From contig NZ_JADMLH010000024.1 of NCBI RefSeq assembly GCF_016464385.1, positions 47,927 to 111,926 on the forward strand: DNA of 64,000 nucleotides. The letters run 5' to 3'. Shown in pieces: positions 45,270 to 52,401 of the stretch. Position numbers and translations under genes: made by a program. Positions within the stretch are counted from its first letter, which is position 1, and each line of letters begins with the position of its first letter. The stretch is from Nucisporomicrobium flavum (GTDB taxonomy: Bacteria > Actinomycetota > Actinomycetes > Mycobacteriales > Micromonosporaceae). The notes below the pieces were generated by a model. It did no database searches and had not been told where the DNA came from. It worked only from the letters and a program-made list of their open reading frames with translations.

Positions 45270-45833
45270 ATGTTCGACGGCATCGCCAACCGCCTGGCCC
45301 GCACCCGTACGGTCGTCACCCGGGCGACGGTCCTGCCGCTCGTGGTGCGCTGCGGCATCGGGCTGGCCTTCTTCGCCGCGATGACGGTCGCCTGGCCGGT
45401 GACGCTGGTGGTCAGCCGCTACCTGGTGCTGTTCGCCCCGGTCGCCGTCTACCCGGCGTTCGCGCCGCGCGGCCGGGGCCCCACGGTGGCGATCGTCGCC
45501 GTGGTCGCGGGCTGGATCATCGACACCACCTGGTACGACGCCCGTACGGCGCTCTGGCGGGTGCTGGCCATCGCCACGCTCACGTACGCGGGGCACACCC
45601 TCGCGGCGCTGGCGGCGGTGCTGCCGTACGACTCGATGGTGAACGCCGACGTGCTCACCGGCTGGCTGACCCGGGCGGGTCTGACGATCCTGATCTCCGC
45701 GGTGCTGACCGTGCTGGCGCTGGGGCTGACCGCCGAGCTCGCCGGCGGCGCGTTCGTCCTGGCGACTCTGGTCGGCCTGGCAGCCGCGGTGGGGCTGGCC
45801 CTGCTGCTGGGCCGGCTCCTGCGCCGTCCGTGA
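45270..45833 (+). CDS. Five- or six-helix membrane protein at the end of the MoxR operon
   Basis: A 187-aa protein with membrane segments VVRCGIGLAFFAAMTVAWPV, LVVSRYLVLFAPVAVYPA, PTVAIVAVVAGWIIDTTWY, LAIATLTYAGHTLAALAAVL, AGLTILISAVLTVLALGLT and FVLATLVGLAAAVGLALLLG. There is no catalytic motif. It follows the DUF58 gene by one base, so it is the last gene of that operon. Its size and position suggest the small integral component of the complex. I do not recognise a named family. Confidence 0.82.
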   Translation: MFDGIANRLARTRTVVTRATVLPLVVRCGIGLAFFAAMTVAWPVTLVVSRYLVLFAPVAVYPAFAPRGRGPTVAIVAVVAGWIIDTTWYDARTALWRVLAIATLTYAGHTLAALAAVLPYDSMVNADVLTGWLTRAGLTILISAVLTVLALGLTAELAGGAFVLATLVGLAAAVGLALLLGRLLRRP

Positions 45834-45959
45834 CCGCCCCCGCGCAGCACGTTCCCAGCGAAATGAAACCGAAATACGGGCGTTACGACTCTTGACTTCC
45901 GGGGTTGTCCTTGGTCACAGAACCGGGCACGGGACCGGTCCCGGCGGGACAATGAACAT

Positions 45960-47309
45960 GTGAAACCGCAACGCATCGTGGTCGTCGGGGCAGGACACGT
46001 CGGGCTCTACGCAGCTCTGCGCCTGTCGAAGAAGCTCAACCCGCGGCGCGCGGAAGTGATCGTCATCGACCCGCAGCCGCACATGACCTACCAGCCGTTC
46101 CTCCCGGAGGCCGCGGCCGGCAACATCTCGCCGCGCCACTCGGTCGTGCCGCTGCGTCGTGAGCTGAAGCGGTGCCACATCGTCTCCGGCGAGGTCACCC
46201 GCATCGAGCACGCCCGGCGGACGGTGACCGTGCAGCCGATCGAGGGGCCGGTCAAGGAGATCGCGTACGACCACATCATCGTGGCGCCGGGCTCGGTCTC
46301 CCGCACCCTGCCGATCCCCGGCCTGCGCGAGCGCGGCATCGGCTTCAAGACCATCGGCGAGGCCATCTACCTGCGCAACCACATCCTCGACCGGCTGGAC
46401 GTCGCCGCGGCCACGCCCGACCCCGAGGTGCGCAAGGCGTCGCTGCGGTTCGTCTTCGTCGGCGGCGGCTACGCGGGCGTCGAGGCGCTCGCCGAGATGG
46501 AGGACGTGGTCCGCGACGGCCTCAAGTACTACCCGGAGCTCGACAAGGACGAGGTCCGCTTCATCCTCGTCGAGGCGTCCAACCGCATCCTGCCCGAGGT
46601 CGGCCCGGAGATGGGCGCGTACGCCGCCCGCCAGCTGCAGAAGCGCGGCATCGACATCCGCCTCGAGACCCGCATGGAATCCTGCGTCGACGGCGAGGTC
46701 CACCTCTCCGACGGCGAGGTGTTCCGCAGCGAGACGATCGTCTGGACCGCCGGCGTCAAACCGTCGCCGATGCTCGACCACACCGACCTGCCGCGCGGCC
46801 CCCGCGGGCACATCACCTGCCTGCCGACCCTCCAGGTCGTCGACGGCGACCGGGTCCTGGACGGCGCCTGGTCGGCCGGCGACTGCGCCCAGGTACCCGA
46901 CCTGACCAACCCGGGCGCCTGGTGCTCGCCGAGCGCCCAGCACGCCGTCCGCCAGGCCGCGGTCCTCGCCGACAACATCCGCCAGGTCGTCTACGGCGGC
47001 ACCCCCAAGAACTACAAGCACAAGTACGCCGGCAGCGTCGCCAGCCTCGGCCTCTACAAGGGCGTGGCGAAGATCTACGGCGTGAAGCTCAAGGGCTTCC
47101 CGGCCTGGCTCATGCACCGCACGTACCACATGAGCCGCATCCCGTCGTTCAACCGCAAGGTCCGCGTCCTCGCCGACTGGACGCTGGCGTTCGTACTCAA
47201 GCGCGAGGTGATCTCGCTGGGCCAGCTGCACGAGCCCCGCGAGGAGTTCACCGACGTGACCCCGCCGCTGACCGACAACCGCGAACCGGTAGCCGCCGGC
47301 CGCCGCTGA
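45960..47309 (+). CDS. Type II NADH dehydrogenase-like FAD oxidoreductase
   Basis: A 449-aa protein from GTG 45960. FAD-binding IVVVGAGHVGLYAALRLSKK at the N-terminus, NAD-binding FVFVGGGYAGVEALAEMEDV at about 165–184, IVWTAGVKPSPML and WSAGDCAQVPD (FAD ribityl site), and an ETYVxxx-type end LKREVISLGQLHEPREEFTD. NDH-2 enzymes pass electrons from NADH to quinone at the membrane without pumping. No transmembrane helix is present; the basic C-terminal helices (LMHRTYHMSRIPSFNRKVRV) may bind the membrane surface. The match is to the actinomycete family of NAD(P)/FAD-dependent oxidoreductases; some members use other acceptors. It is followed by 234 non-coding bases before the tRNA. Confidence 0.87.
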   Translation: MKPQRIVVVGAGHVGLYAALRLSKKLNPRRAEVIVIDPQPHMTYQPFLPEAAAGNISPRHSVVPLRRELKRCHIVSGEVTRIEHARRTVTVQPIEGPVKEIAYDHIIVAPGSVSRTLPIPGLRERGIGFKTIGEAIYLRNHILDRLDVAAATPDPEVRKASLRFVFVGGGYAGVEALAEMEDVVRDGLKYYPELDKDEVRFILVEASNRILPEVGPEMGAYAARQLQKRGIDIRLETRMESCVDGEVHLSDGEVFRSETIVWTAGVKPSPMLDHTDLPRGPRGHITCLPTLQVVDGDRVLDGAWSAGDCAQVPDLTNPGAWCSPSAQHAVRQAAVLADNIRQVVYGGTPKNYKHKYAGSVASLGLYKGVAKIYGVKLKGFPAWLMHRTYHMSRIPSFNRKVRVLADWTLAFVLKREVISLGQLHEPREEFTDVTPPLTDNREPVAAGRR

Positions 47310-47543
47310 CGACCCGCCCCGATCCCGCCCGGCCATGTGCCGGGCGGGATCCGGCCCCTACCCCGCGGTCCCGACCGGCCGTCCGTGCCCGGTTCGCGAT
47401 CGTGGCCGTCCGGTCCGTGCCCGGTTCCGCCCGGCCGACCGATCCCTGCGCTTGCGTCTCCCGGAGCGTGATCCTTCCGATTCCGGCCGATCCGGCGTCG
47501 TGCCGGCTGGTCCGCACCGGCTACGGTGAGCATCAGCGCACCG

Positions 47544-47625
47544 GCCCGGGTGGTGGAACGGCAGACACGGCCGCCTTAAAAGCGGCTGCCCAAAAGGCGT
47601 GCGGGTTCGAGACCCGCCCCGGGCA
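47544..47625 (+). tRNA. tRNA-Leu (anticodon TAA)
   Basis: Complete cloverleaf. Acceptor stem GCCCGGG (47544–47550) pairs with CCCGGGC (47618–47624) plus discriminator A47625. Anticodon stem GCCGC/GCGGC (47570–47574, 47582–47586) encloses CTTAAAA, with TAA at 47577–47579. A long class-II variable arm (TGCCCAAAAGGCGT) and T-arm GCGGG–TTCGAGA–CCCGC complete it. CCA is not encoded in full. It reads UUA, the rare codon that in actinomycetes marks developmental and secondary-metabolism genes (the bldA tRNA function in Streptomyces). Confidence 0.95.
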
Positions 47626-47672
47626 CCCTGAAGATCCGCATGAAGATCATCGGCCGTTGTTTGAGGTTCGTT

Positions 47673-47694
47673 GCGTGCCCCACCCCGGGCACGC
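47673..47694. terminator. Hairpin downstream of the tRNA
   Basis: GCGTGCCC, loop CACCCC, GGGCACGC: an 8-base perfect stem lying between the tRNA and the end of the convergent gene at 47725. It probably ends both transcripts. There is no T-run. Confidence 0.6.
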
Positions 47695-47724
47695 ACAGCG
47701 GCCAACGGCCCGGCCCCGCCGAGG

Positions 47725-48123
47725 TCAAGCCGGGACCCCCGCGATCATCGCCCGCCCGATCGCGTTCTTCCGCCGGTTGACCACGCCGGCGAAGTTCACC
47801 AGCATGCCCAGATAGACGACGGTCTCCGATGCCCACATCGACACCTCCGAGCCGCCGTTCTCCCGTGGCCGGATGGTGATCGACATGGTGATGCCCCGGT
47901 GGATGCCCCGCCGGCGCATGTTGATCGTGCCGGGGCCGGCCGTCGAGGTCCACAGCACGGCGCGGGGCCCGGTGAACGCCTCCTGGGCTACGCGGGCCGC
48001 CTCGTTCGGGTTGAGCGGCGTGTCGACGACCGTTGTCGCCACCGCCCGGCGTGTTTCGACCAATTGCCAGGCGAAGATGCCGATCGGGCCGGCCACCGCG
48101 AGGAAACAGAGAAAGCCTTCCAT
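47725..48123 (-). CDS. Small membrane-anchored protein next to the CHAT gene
   Basis: A 132-aa protein. The ATG at 48123 has AAAGGA 7–12 bases upstream. One N-terminal helix (MEGFLCFLAVAGPIGIFAWQ, residues 2–20) anchors it, followed by a domain of about 105 residues (TPLNPNEAARVAQEAFTGPR, STAGPGTINMRRRGIHRGIT, GSEVSMWASETVVYLGMLVN). It contains a basic, GT-rich stretch, and ends with NAIGRAMIAGVPA. No family is recognised. It is two bases downstream of the 135-aa gene and so in the same minus-strand operon, divergent from the CHAT-protease gene. It may be a membrane effector or regulator of that system (inference). Confidence 0.7.
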   Translation of the reverse strand: MEGFLCFLAVAGPIGIFAWQLVETRRAVATTVVDTPLNPNEAARVAQEAFTGPRAVLWTSTAGPGTINMRRRGIHRGITMSITIRPRENGGSEVSMWASETVVYLGMLVNFAGVVNRRKNAIGRAMIAGVPA

Positions 48124-48125
48124 TG

Positions 48126-48533
48126 TCAGGTCCTTTCGGGAGGGTTGCGAAGCTCTTGGACGCGTTGCCACTCGTAACCGGTGAAGCCGGCGCCGGGCAG
48201 GCCCCGCGCCTGTTTGACGGCGATGCCGGCGTCGACCAGCACCAGCGCACCCGGGATGCGCAATGCGTCGCCGCCGTAGAGCTCCCACACGACACCGGCA
48301 GCGCCGAGGGTCGCGAAACCACCGCGGTCGTTCTCGACCAGTGCGGCGAGGTCGGCGAGGAAGCCGTCCCGGTCCTGCTTGGCGTCCTCGATGAGTTGCG
48401 CGATGCGGTCCCACAGCGCGGCGGGGTCGACCCGGCTGTTGAGCGTGTCGAGCCGGTGACGGCCGAGGGTCTCCAGCCACGGGAGCATGTCGGCGGGGAA
48501 CCGGGACCGGGCAGTGCGGCGAAACATTCGCAT
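48126..48533 (-). CDS. Small soluble protein divergent from the CHAT gene
   Basis: A 135-aa helical protein: MRMFRRTARSRFPADMLPWL, then ETLGRHRLDTLNSRVDPAAL, WDRIAQLIEDAKQDRDGFLA and ALVENDRGGFATLGAAGVVW. ATG at 48533; ATG at 48527 is an alternative with a better distance from the palindrome. No catalytic motif, membrane helix or zinc site. The LYGGDALRIPGALVLVDAGI segment looks like a beta-strand edge. It is the first gene of the minus-strand operon and its start lies 7 bases from the perfect 22-base palindrome shared with the CHAT gene. I do not recognise the family. Confidence 0.7.
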   Translation of the reverse strand: MRMFRRTARSRFPADMLPWLETLGRHRLDTLNSRVDPAALWDRIAQLIEDAKQDRDGFLADLAALVENDRGGFATLGAAGVVWELYGGDALRIPGALVLVDAGIAVKQARGLPGAGFTGYEWQRVQELRNPPERT

Positions 48534-48540
48534 GGCTCTG

Positions 48541-48562
48541 TCTGACGGACCGGTCCGTCAGA
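48541..48562. promoter_or_regulatory. Perfect 22-base palindrome between the divergent CHAT-locus genes
   Basis: TCTGACGGACCGGTCCGTCA followed by GA reads identically on both strands. It fills most of the 36 bases between the two start codons (48533 and 48570). The core GACGGACCGGTCCGTC is the kind of site bound by TetR-family dimers, so it looks like an operator controlling both directions. No TetR gene is adjacent. Confidence 0.8.
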
Positions 48563-48569
48563 GAACGGC

Positions 48570-51218
48570 ATGCCGCGAACCTCGTACGGCTATCAGTCGC
48601 CACCCGATGCCGAGGTACGTGGCTGGTACTGCGGAAACGACGGGTGCGGGGTGCGCGAAGAGACGCCGCCCGCGTCCTGGCCGTACGCGTGCCCCGAGTG
48701 TGGGCATCCGGCCGACCCCTGGTTCGCCGAGCCGTGGGAGCACGAGGCGGTGATCTACGAGTACCGTCACCGGACCGCGTACGACACCAGCCCGACCCGC
48801 CGGGAGATCGCCCGGGTCCAGGCGCACGTGTGGGCGTACAAGGATGCGGGCTACCGCGGCGACCGGGCCGGGCTGCGGTACGCGTGGCAGGCGTGGCGCA
48901 GGGTCCCGGACCCCTTTTTCCTGGCGCCGGAGATGGTCATGCTGGCTGCCGATTTCGAGGACTTCGACGGCGCGGCCGAGTACGTGCTCGAGCGTCATCC
49001 GCTGATCGACACCCGCGACCTCGAGGAGCACAACCAGCGGCGCACCGAGGCACGCCACTTCCTCTCGATGTGCATCGCGCTGCTCGAACGGGAGTCCTTC
49101 GCGGGGCACCCGCGTGCGGCCGAGATCGACGCCGCGATGCGCGACATCGCCCGGCGGGCCGCCGGCGTGCTGACGGACCATCACCAGCGGAGCTTCCAGC
49201 GGATCCGGGAGCTGCGCGACCGCCGCCGCTTCCGGGCCGCGATCCGCCGCACCAGGGCGGAACGGGTGGAGGGTCTGCCGCCCATCGGTGACCCCGAGGC
49301 GGACGCGGCGATCGAGCACGCCGACCTGCACGACGACTTCGGCCCGCTGGACGACCTGATCGCCCGCCGTGGGACACCCCTTCTGCGGGCCCGGCGGCAC
49401 GTGCTCCGCGGTGACCTGGAGGCCGCTCTCGGCGAGCTGACGGACCGGCGGCCGGAGACCCTCGCGACCCGTGGCCTCCTGGTCGCCCGCGAGGACCTGG
49501 ACCGCGGCATCGACCTGTGCCGTGCGGGCCGCCGCGCCGGCCGTACGTGGTGGCGCCGCACGACGCCGGCCGACGGCCCGCTGGCCCGACTCCTCCTCGT
49601 CCGTGCGCTGAGCGCCGAGGGCAGCGCGCTGAGCGCCGAGGGCAGCGCGCAGAGTTCCGGGGGCGGCGACCTCGCGGAGGCGGTCCGGCTGGTCCGTCAC
49701 GTGGACGATCCGCTGCTGCGCCAGGAGGTGCTCGCCGCCCGGGACGCGCTGACCGGTCGCGGCTCCGCGGAGCACCGGCAGGCGGCCTGGCGTACGGCGG
49801 CGGACGCGCCCGGCAGCCCGGCCGCCCAGGCCCGGCTCGCCCTGGCCTGGGCCGAGTGGGCCGCCGGCACCGACGTGCCCGAGTTCGCCGCCGAGGCGTA
49901 CGAACGGCTCGTCGCGCTGGCCGCCCGGGACGCCACCGCACGTCGGGGCGCCGGCGCCCGGGACCGGGTCCTGCTCGCCGCCCAGGAGTATGCCGAGGAG
50001 GCCGGCTACTGGCTGGCCCGCGCCGGCCGCTTCCGGGAGGCGGTGCTGGCGCTCGAGAGGGGCCGCGCCGTCGCCCTGTCGTCAGGGGAGGGTGAGGTCG
50101 GCTACGAGGACATCACCGCGCAGACCGGCGATGGCGCCATCGTCTACCTGGCGGCGGCGCAGGCCGGTGGCTATGCCCTGGTGGTGGCCGCCACGCACGA
50201 CCCGCAGTACATCGATCTGCCCGGCCTCGACCGCCCCACGGTCGCCGCGCTGACCAGCCGGCCGCCGGACCCGGCGGGCTTCTCGACCCGGCTGGCACGC
50301 GACCTCGCCGCGCCCGCTCCGGCGGCCGCCGACCCGATGGCCGAGGGTCTCCGGCTGCTGTGGCGCAACGGCCTGCACGACCTCGTCCTGCTGAGCGCCC
50401 GCGGCCGGGTGGTGACGCTGATCCCGGTCGGCCTGCTCAATCTCCTGCCCCTGCACGCGGCCGGCGAGCCGGCCGAGGAAGGCGGCCACCGGCACATCGC
50501 CCAGTTCTCGGCGATCCGGTACGCCCCGAACGTCCGTACCCTGGCCCGCTGCCGAGCGACCGCCGCGGGACTGCTGACGAACGAGCAGACCCTCCTGGCC
50601 GTCGACGCCCCGGACGGCCACGGCAGCCACCTGCAGCACGTGGCCCGGGAGACGACCGAGGTGACCCGGCGCTGGACCGGCCGGGCGGCGACGGCGGTGC
50701 ACGGATGCACCTGGACGGAGTTCCGCGACGCCGCCGTACGGCACACCGTCTGGCACCTGGCCTGTCACGGCGACGCCGAACCGGAGGACATCTACGCCAG
50801 CCGGCTGTTCTTCGCCGATCGTGCGGTGACGCTCGCCGAGGTGGCCGCCGAGCTGAGGCCGGACCCGCGCCGCCTGGCGGTGCTGTCCGCCTGCCACACC
50901 AATCTGGTCGGCTCGGCCATGCCGAACGAGGTGGTCGGCCTGCCGTCGGCGCTGCTGCAGATCGGGTTCGCGGGCGTGATCGCCACCGGCTGGGCGGTGG
51001 ACGACCTGGCCACCACGTACCTGATGACCGCTTTCTACCACTTCTGGTGCGTCGACGGCGACGAGCCCGCCGTGGCCCTCCACCGGGCCCGGCACTGGTT
51101 GCGCACCGCCACCCGCGCCGATCTCGCCGCGCTGGTCCCGGAGGTGGTGCCTCCGCCGGGCGATCATGCGTACGCCCAGCCGCGGTTCTGGGCGCCGTTT
51201 GCATACACCGGCGCATGA
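48570..51218 (+). CDS. CHAT-domain (caspase-like) protease with N-terminal zinc ribbon
   Basis: An 882-aa protein. N-terminus: a four-cysteine zinc ribbon (Cys21 and Cys26 in WYCGNDGCG, Cys41 and Cys44 in ACPECGHPA). The middle, residues about 60–560, is helical, TPR-like repeats (WAEWAAGTDVPEFAAEAYER, AGRFREAVLALERGRAVALS). The CHAT protease follows at about 560–882, with catalytic His733 in WHLACHGDAEPEDIY and Cys775 in AVLSACHTNLVGS, plus GWAVDD and AVALHRARHWL. CHAT proteases cut a protein partner on activation and are used in bacterial defence and cell death (for example craspase TPR-CHAT, gasdermin loci). Here no CRISPR effector or gasdermin is nearby; two unknown genes are divergent. 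A 21-base tandem repeat lies in its linker. Confidence 0.9.
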   Translation: MPRTSYGYQSPPDAEVRGWYCGNDGCGVREETPPASWPYACPECGHPADPWFAEPWEHEAVIYEYRHRTAYDTSPTRREIARVQAHVWAYKDAGYRGDRAGLRYAWQAWRRVPDPFFLAPEMVMLAADFEDFDGAAEYVLERHPLIDTRDLEEHNQRRTEARHFLSMCIALLERESFAGHPRAAEIDAAMRDIARRAAGVLTDHHQRSFQRIRELRDRRRFRAAIRRTRAERVEGLPPIGDPEADAAIEHADLHDDFGPLDDLIARRGTPLLRARRHVLRGDLEAALGELTDRRPETLATRGLLVAREDLDRGIDLCRAGRRAGRTWWRRTTPADGPLARLLLVRALSAEGSALSAEGSAQSSGGGDLAEAVRLVRHVDDPLLRQEVLAARDALTGRGSAEHRQAAWRTAADAPGSPAAQARLALAWAEWAAGTDVPEFAAEAYERLVALAARDATARRGAGARDRVLLAAQEYAEEAGYWLARAGRFREAVLALERGRAVALSSGEGEVGYEDITAQTGDGAIVYLAAAQAGGYALVVAATHDPQYIDLPGLDRPTVAALTSRPPDPAGFSTRLARDLAAPAPAAADPMAEGLRLLWRNGLHDLVLLSARGRVVTLIPVGLLNLLPLHAAGEPAEEGGHRHIAQFSAIRYAPNVRTLARCRATAAGLLTNEQTLLAVDAPDGHGSHLQHVARETTEVTRRWTGRAATAVHGCTWTEFRDAAVRHTVWHLACHGDAEPEDIYASRLFFADRAVTLAEVAAELRPDPRRLAVLSACHTNLVGSAMPNEVVGLPSALLQIGFAGVIATGWAVDDLATTYLMTAFYHFWCVDGDEPAVALHRARHWLRTATRADLAALVPEVVPPPGDHAYAQPRFWAPFAYTGA
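49605..49667 (+). repeat. 21-base tandem repeat inside the CHAT gene
   Basis: GCGCTGAGCGCCGAGGGCAG plus C occurs exactly twice (49605–49625, 49626–49646); a third, degenerate copy follows (49647–49667). It encodes ALSAEGS twice and AQSSGGG once, in a linker between helical repeats. Confidence 0.9.
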
Positions 51219-51220
51219 GG

Positions 51221-51253
51221 AGCCCGCAGATACCTGGCTCGAGCGGGCTTTTT
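51221..51253 (+). terminator. Rho-independent terminator of the CHAT gene
   Basis: AGCCCGC (51221–51227) pairs with GCGGGCT (51243–51249), and five T (51249–51253) follow on the plus strand. The stem begins three bases after the CHAT stop codon. Confidence 0.85.
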
Positions 51254-51357
51254 CAGGTCGTTCACAGGTTCCCCAGGCGGTTTTGTGCTGGTCCTCGGCA
51301 TACCCTGGGGTAAGCACGACCCCTACGTGCCTCAACCTCAAAGGGAGGCTGGACACA

Positions 51358-52182
51358 GTGAGAACTTCGAACCCGGTGCTCTCGCGCCTCGGCCAGGCGG
51401 CCGAGCGGGAGCGCTCGACCGGATACGGACCGTACGGACCGCCCGCCGGTCAGCCGGGTTACGGTCAGCCGTACCCGTCGGGCCCGGGCTTCCCGGCCGC
51501 GGCCCCCGCGGTGCAGCCCATGACGATCGACGACGTCGTCGTCAAGACCGTGACGTTGCTCGGCATCACCGGCGTCTCCGCCGTCGCGGCCTGGAACCTC
51601 ATCCCGCAGAGCCTGCTCGGCGCGGCGTGGATCGGCGCCGCGGTCGTCGGGCTGGTGCTCGGCTTCATCATCAGCTTCAGCCGGATGGCCAACCCCGCTC
51701 TCGTCGTCGCGTACGCGGTGGTCGAGGGCGCCTTCGTCGGCCTGGTCAGCAAGTTCTTCCAGGAGATCGCCGGCTATCAGGGCATCGTGCTGCAGGCGGT
51801 GATCGCCACCTTCGGCGTCTTCTTCCTCATGGCGTTCCTGTACCGGGCCCGCGTGATCCGGGCGACGCCGAAGTTCCAACGCGGCATGATCGCCGTCATG
51901 GGTGGCCTCTTCGCGGTCATGCTGATCAACCTGGTGCTGTCGCTCTTCGGCGTGCACACCGGCCTGCGCGACAACGGCGCGCTCGGCATCATCTTCAGCA
52001 TCGTCTGCATCGTGGTCGCCTCGCTGAGCTTCATCCTCAGCTTCAACGAGATCGAGGAGGGGGTCCGGATGGGCCTCCCGCAGCGGTACTCGTGGACGGC
52101 GGCGTTCGGCATCCTCGTCAGCCTCATCTGGCTGTACATCGAGATCCTGCGGCTGCTCAGCTTCCTGCAGGGCGACGACTGA
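51358..52182 (+). CDS. Bax inhibitor-1 / YccA family membrane protein
   Basis: A 274-aa protein from GTG 51358, with AGGGAGG at 51342–51348. The N-terminus is soluble and Gly/Pro/Tyr-rich (YGPYGPPAGQPGYGQPYPSG). Seven membrane helices follow (TVTLLGITGVSAVAAW, LGAAWIGAAVVGLVLGF, PALVVAYAVVEGAFVGLV, IVLQAVIATFGVFFLMAFL, MIAVMGGLFAVMLINLVL, LGIIFSIVCIVVASLSFIL, WTAAFGILVSLIWLYIEIL). The SFNEIEEGVRMGLPQRYSW motif and a late LIWLYIEILRLL with conserved charged residues are family marks. Such proteins leak calcium or protons across membranes and associate with stress protection. Actinomycete members often carry this Gly/Pro-rich tail. Single gene, apparently monocistronic. Confidence 0.93.
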   Translation: MRTSNPVLSRLGQAAERERSTGYGPYGPPAGQPGYGQPYPSGPGFPAAAPAVQPMTIDDVVVKTVTLLGITGVSAVAAWNLIPQSLLGAAWIGAAVVGLVLGFIISFSRMANPALVVAYAVVEGAFVGLVSKFFQEIAGYQGIVLQAVIATFGVFFLMAFLYRARVIRATPKFQRGMIAVMGGLFAVMLINLVLSLFGVHTGLRDNGALGIIFSIVCIVVASLSFILSFNEIEEGVRMGLPQRYSWTAAFGILVSLIWLYIEILRLLSFLQGDD

Positions 52183-52401
52183 CCCCGCCGGGACGACCCG
52201 GCACCGGCGAACGCCCGGCCCGCACCCGCGGACCGGGCGTTCCGCTGTCCGCAGCCGGTCCGCCTGCCCGCGCAGCCCGCGCCGGCGGGCCGGGCGTGGG
52301 GCTGTCCGCGGACCGCTTTCCCAGTCCTCGCGCCGCCCAAGCCGCCTGCCGCGGCCGGCCTCCTCAAGACCCGCGGCCCCCCGGTTCCCGCGGCCCGGCG
52401 G

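Noticed and set aside
47335..47529. Small open frame between the dehydrogenase and the tRNA
   Set aside because: No ribosome site or homologous features. The region contains a 15-base direct repeat (47381 and 47413) but nothing else, and codon bias is poor.
47725..51218. Classifying the CHAT locus as a type III-E CRISPR (craspase) system
   Set aside because: There is no Cas7-11-like protein, CRISPR repeat or spacer array within the window.
52183..52401. Possible gene between the Bax-inhibitor-like and MFS genes
   Set aside because: The bases are Pro/Arg/Gly-coding low complexity with repeated CGGGC/GTCCGC words and no good start; regarded as a terminator region between convergent genes.
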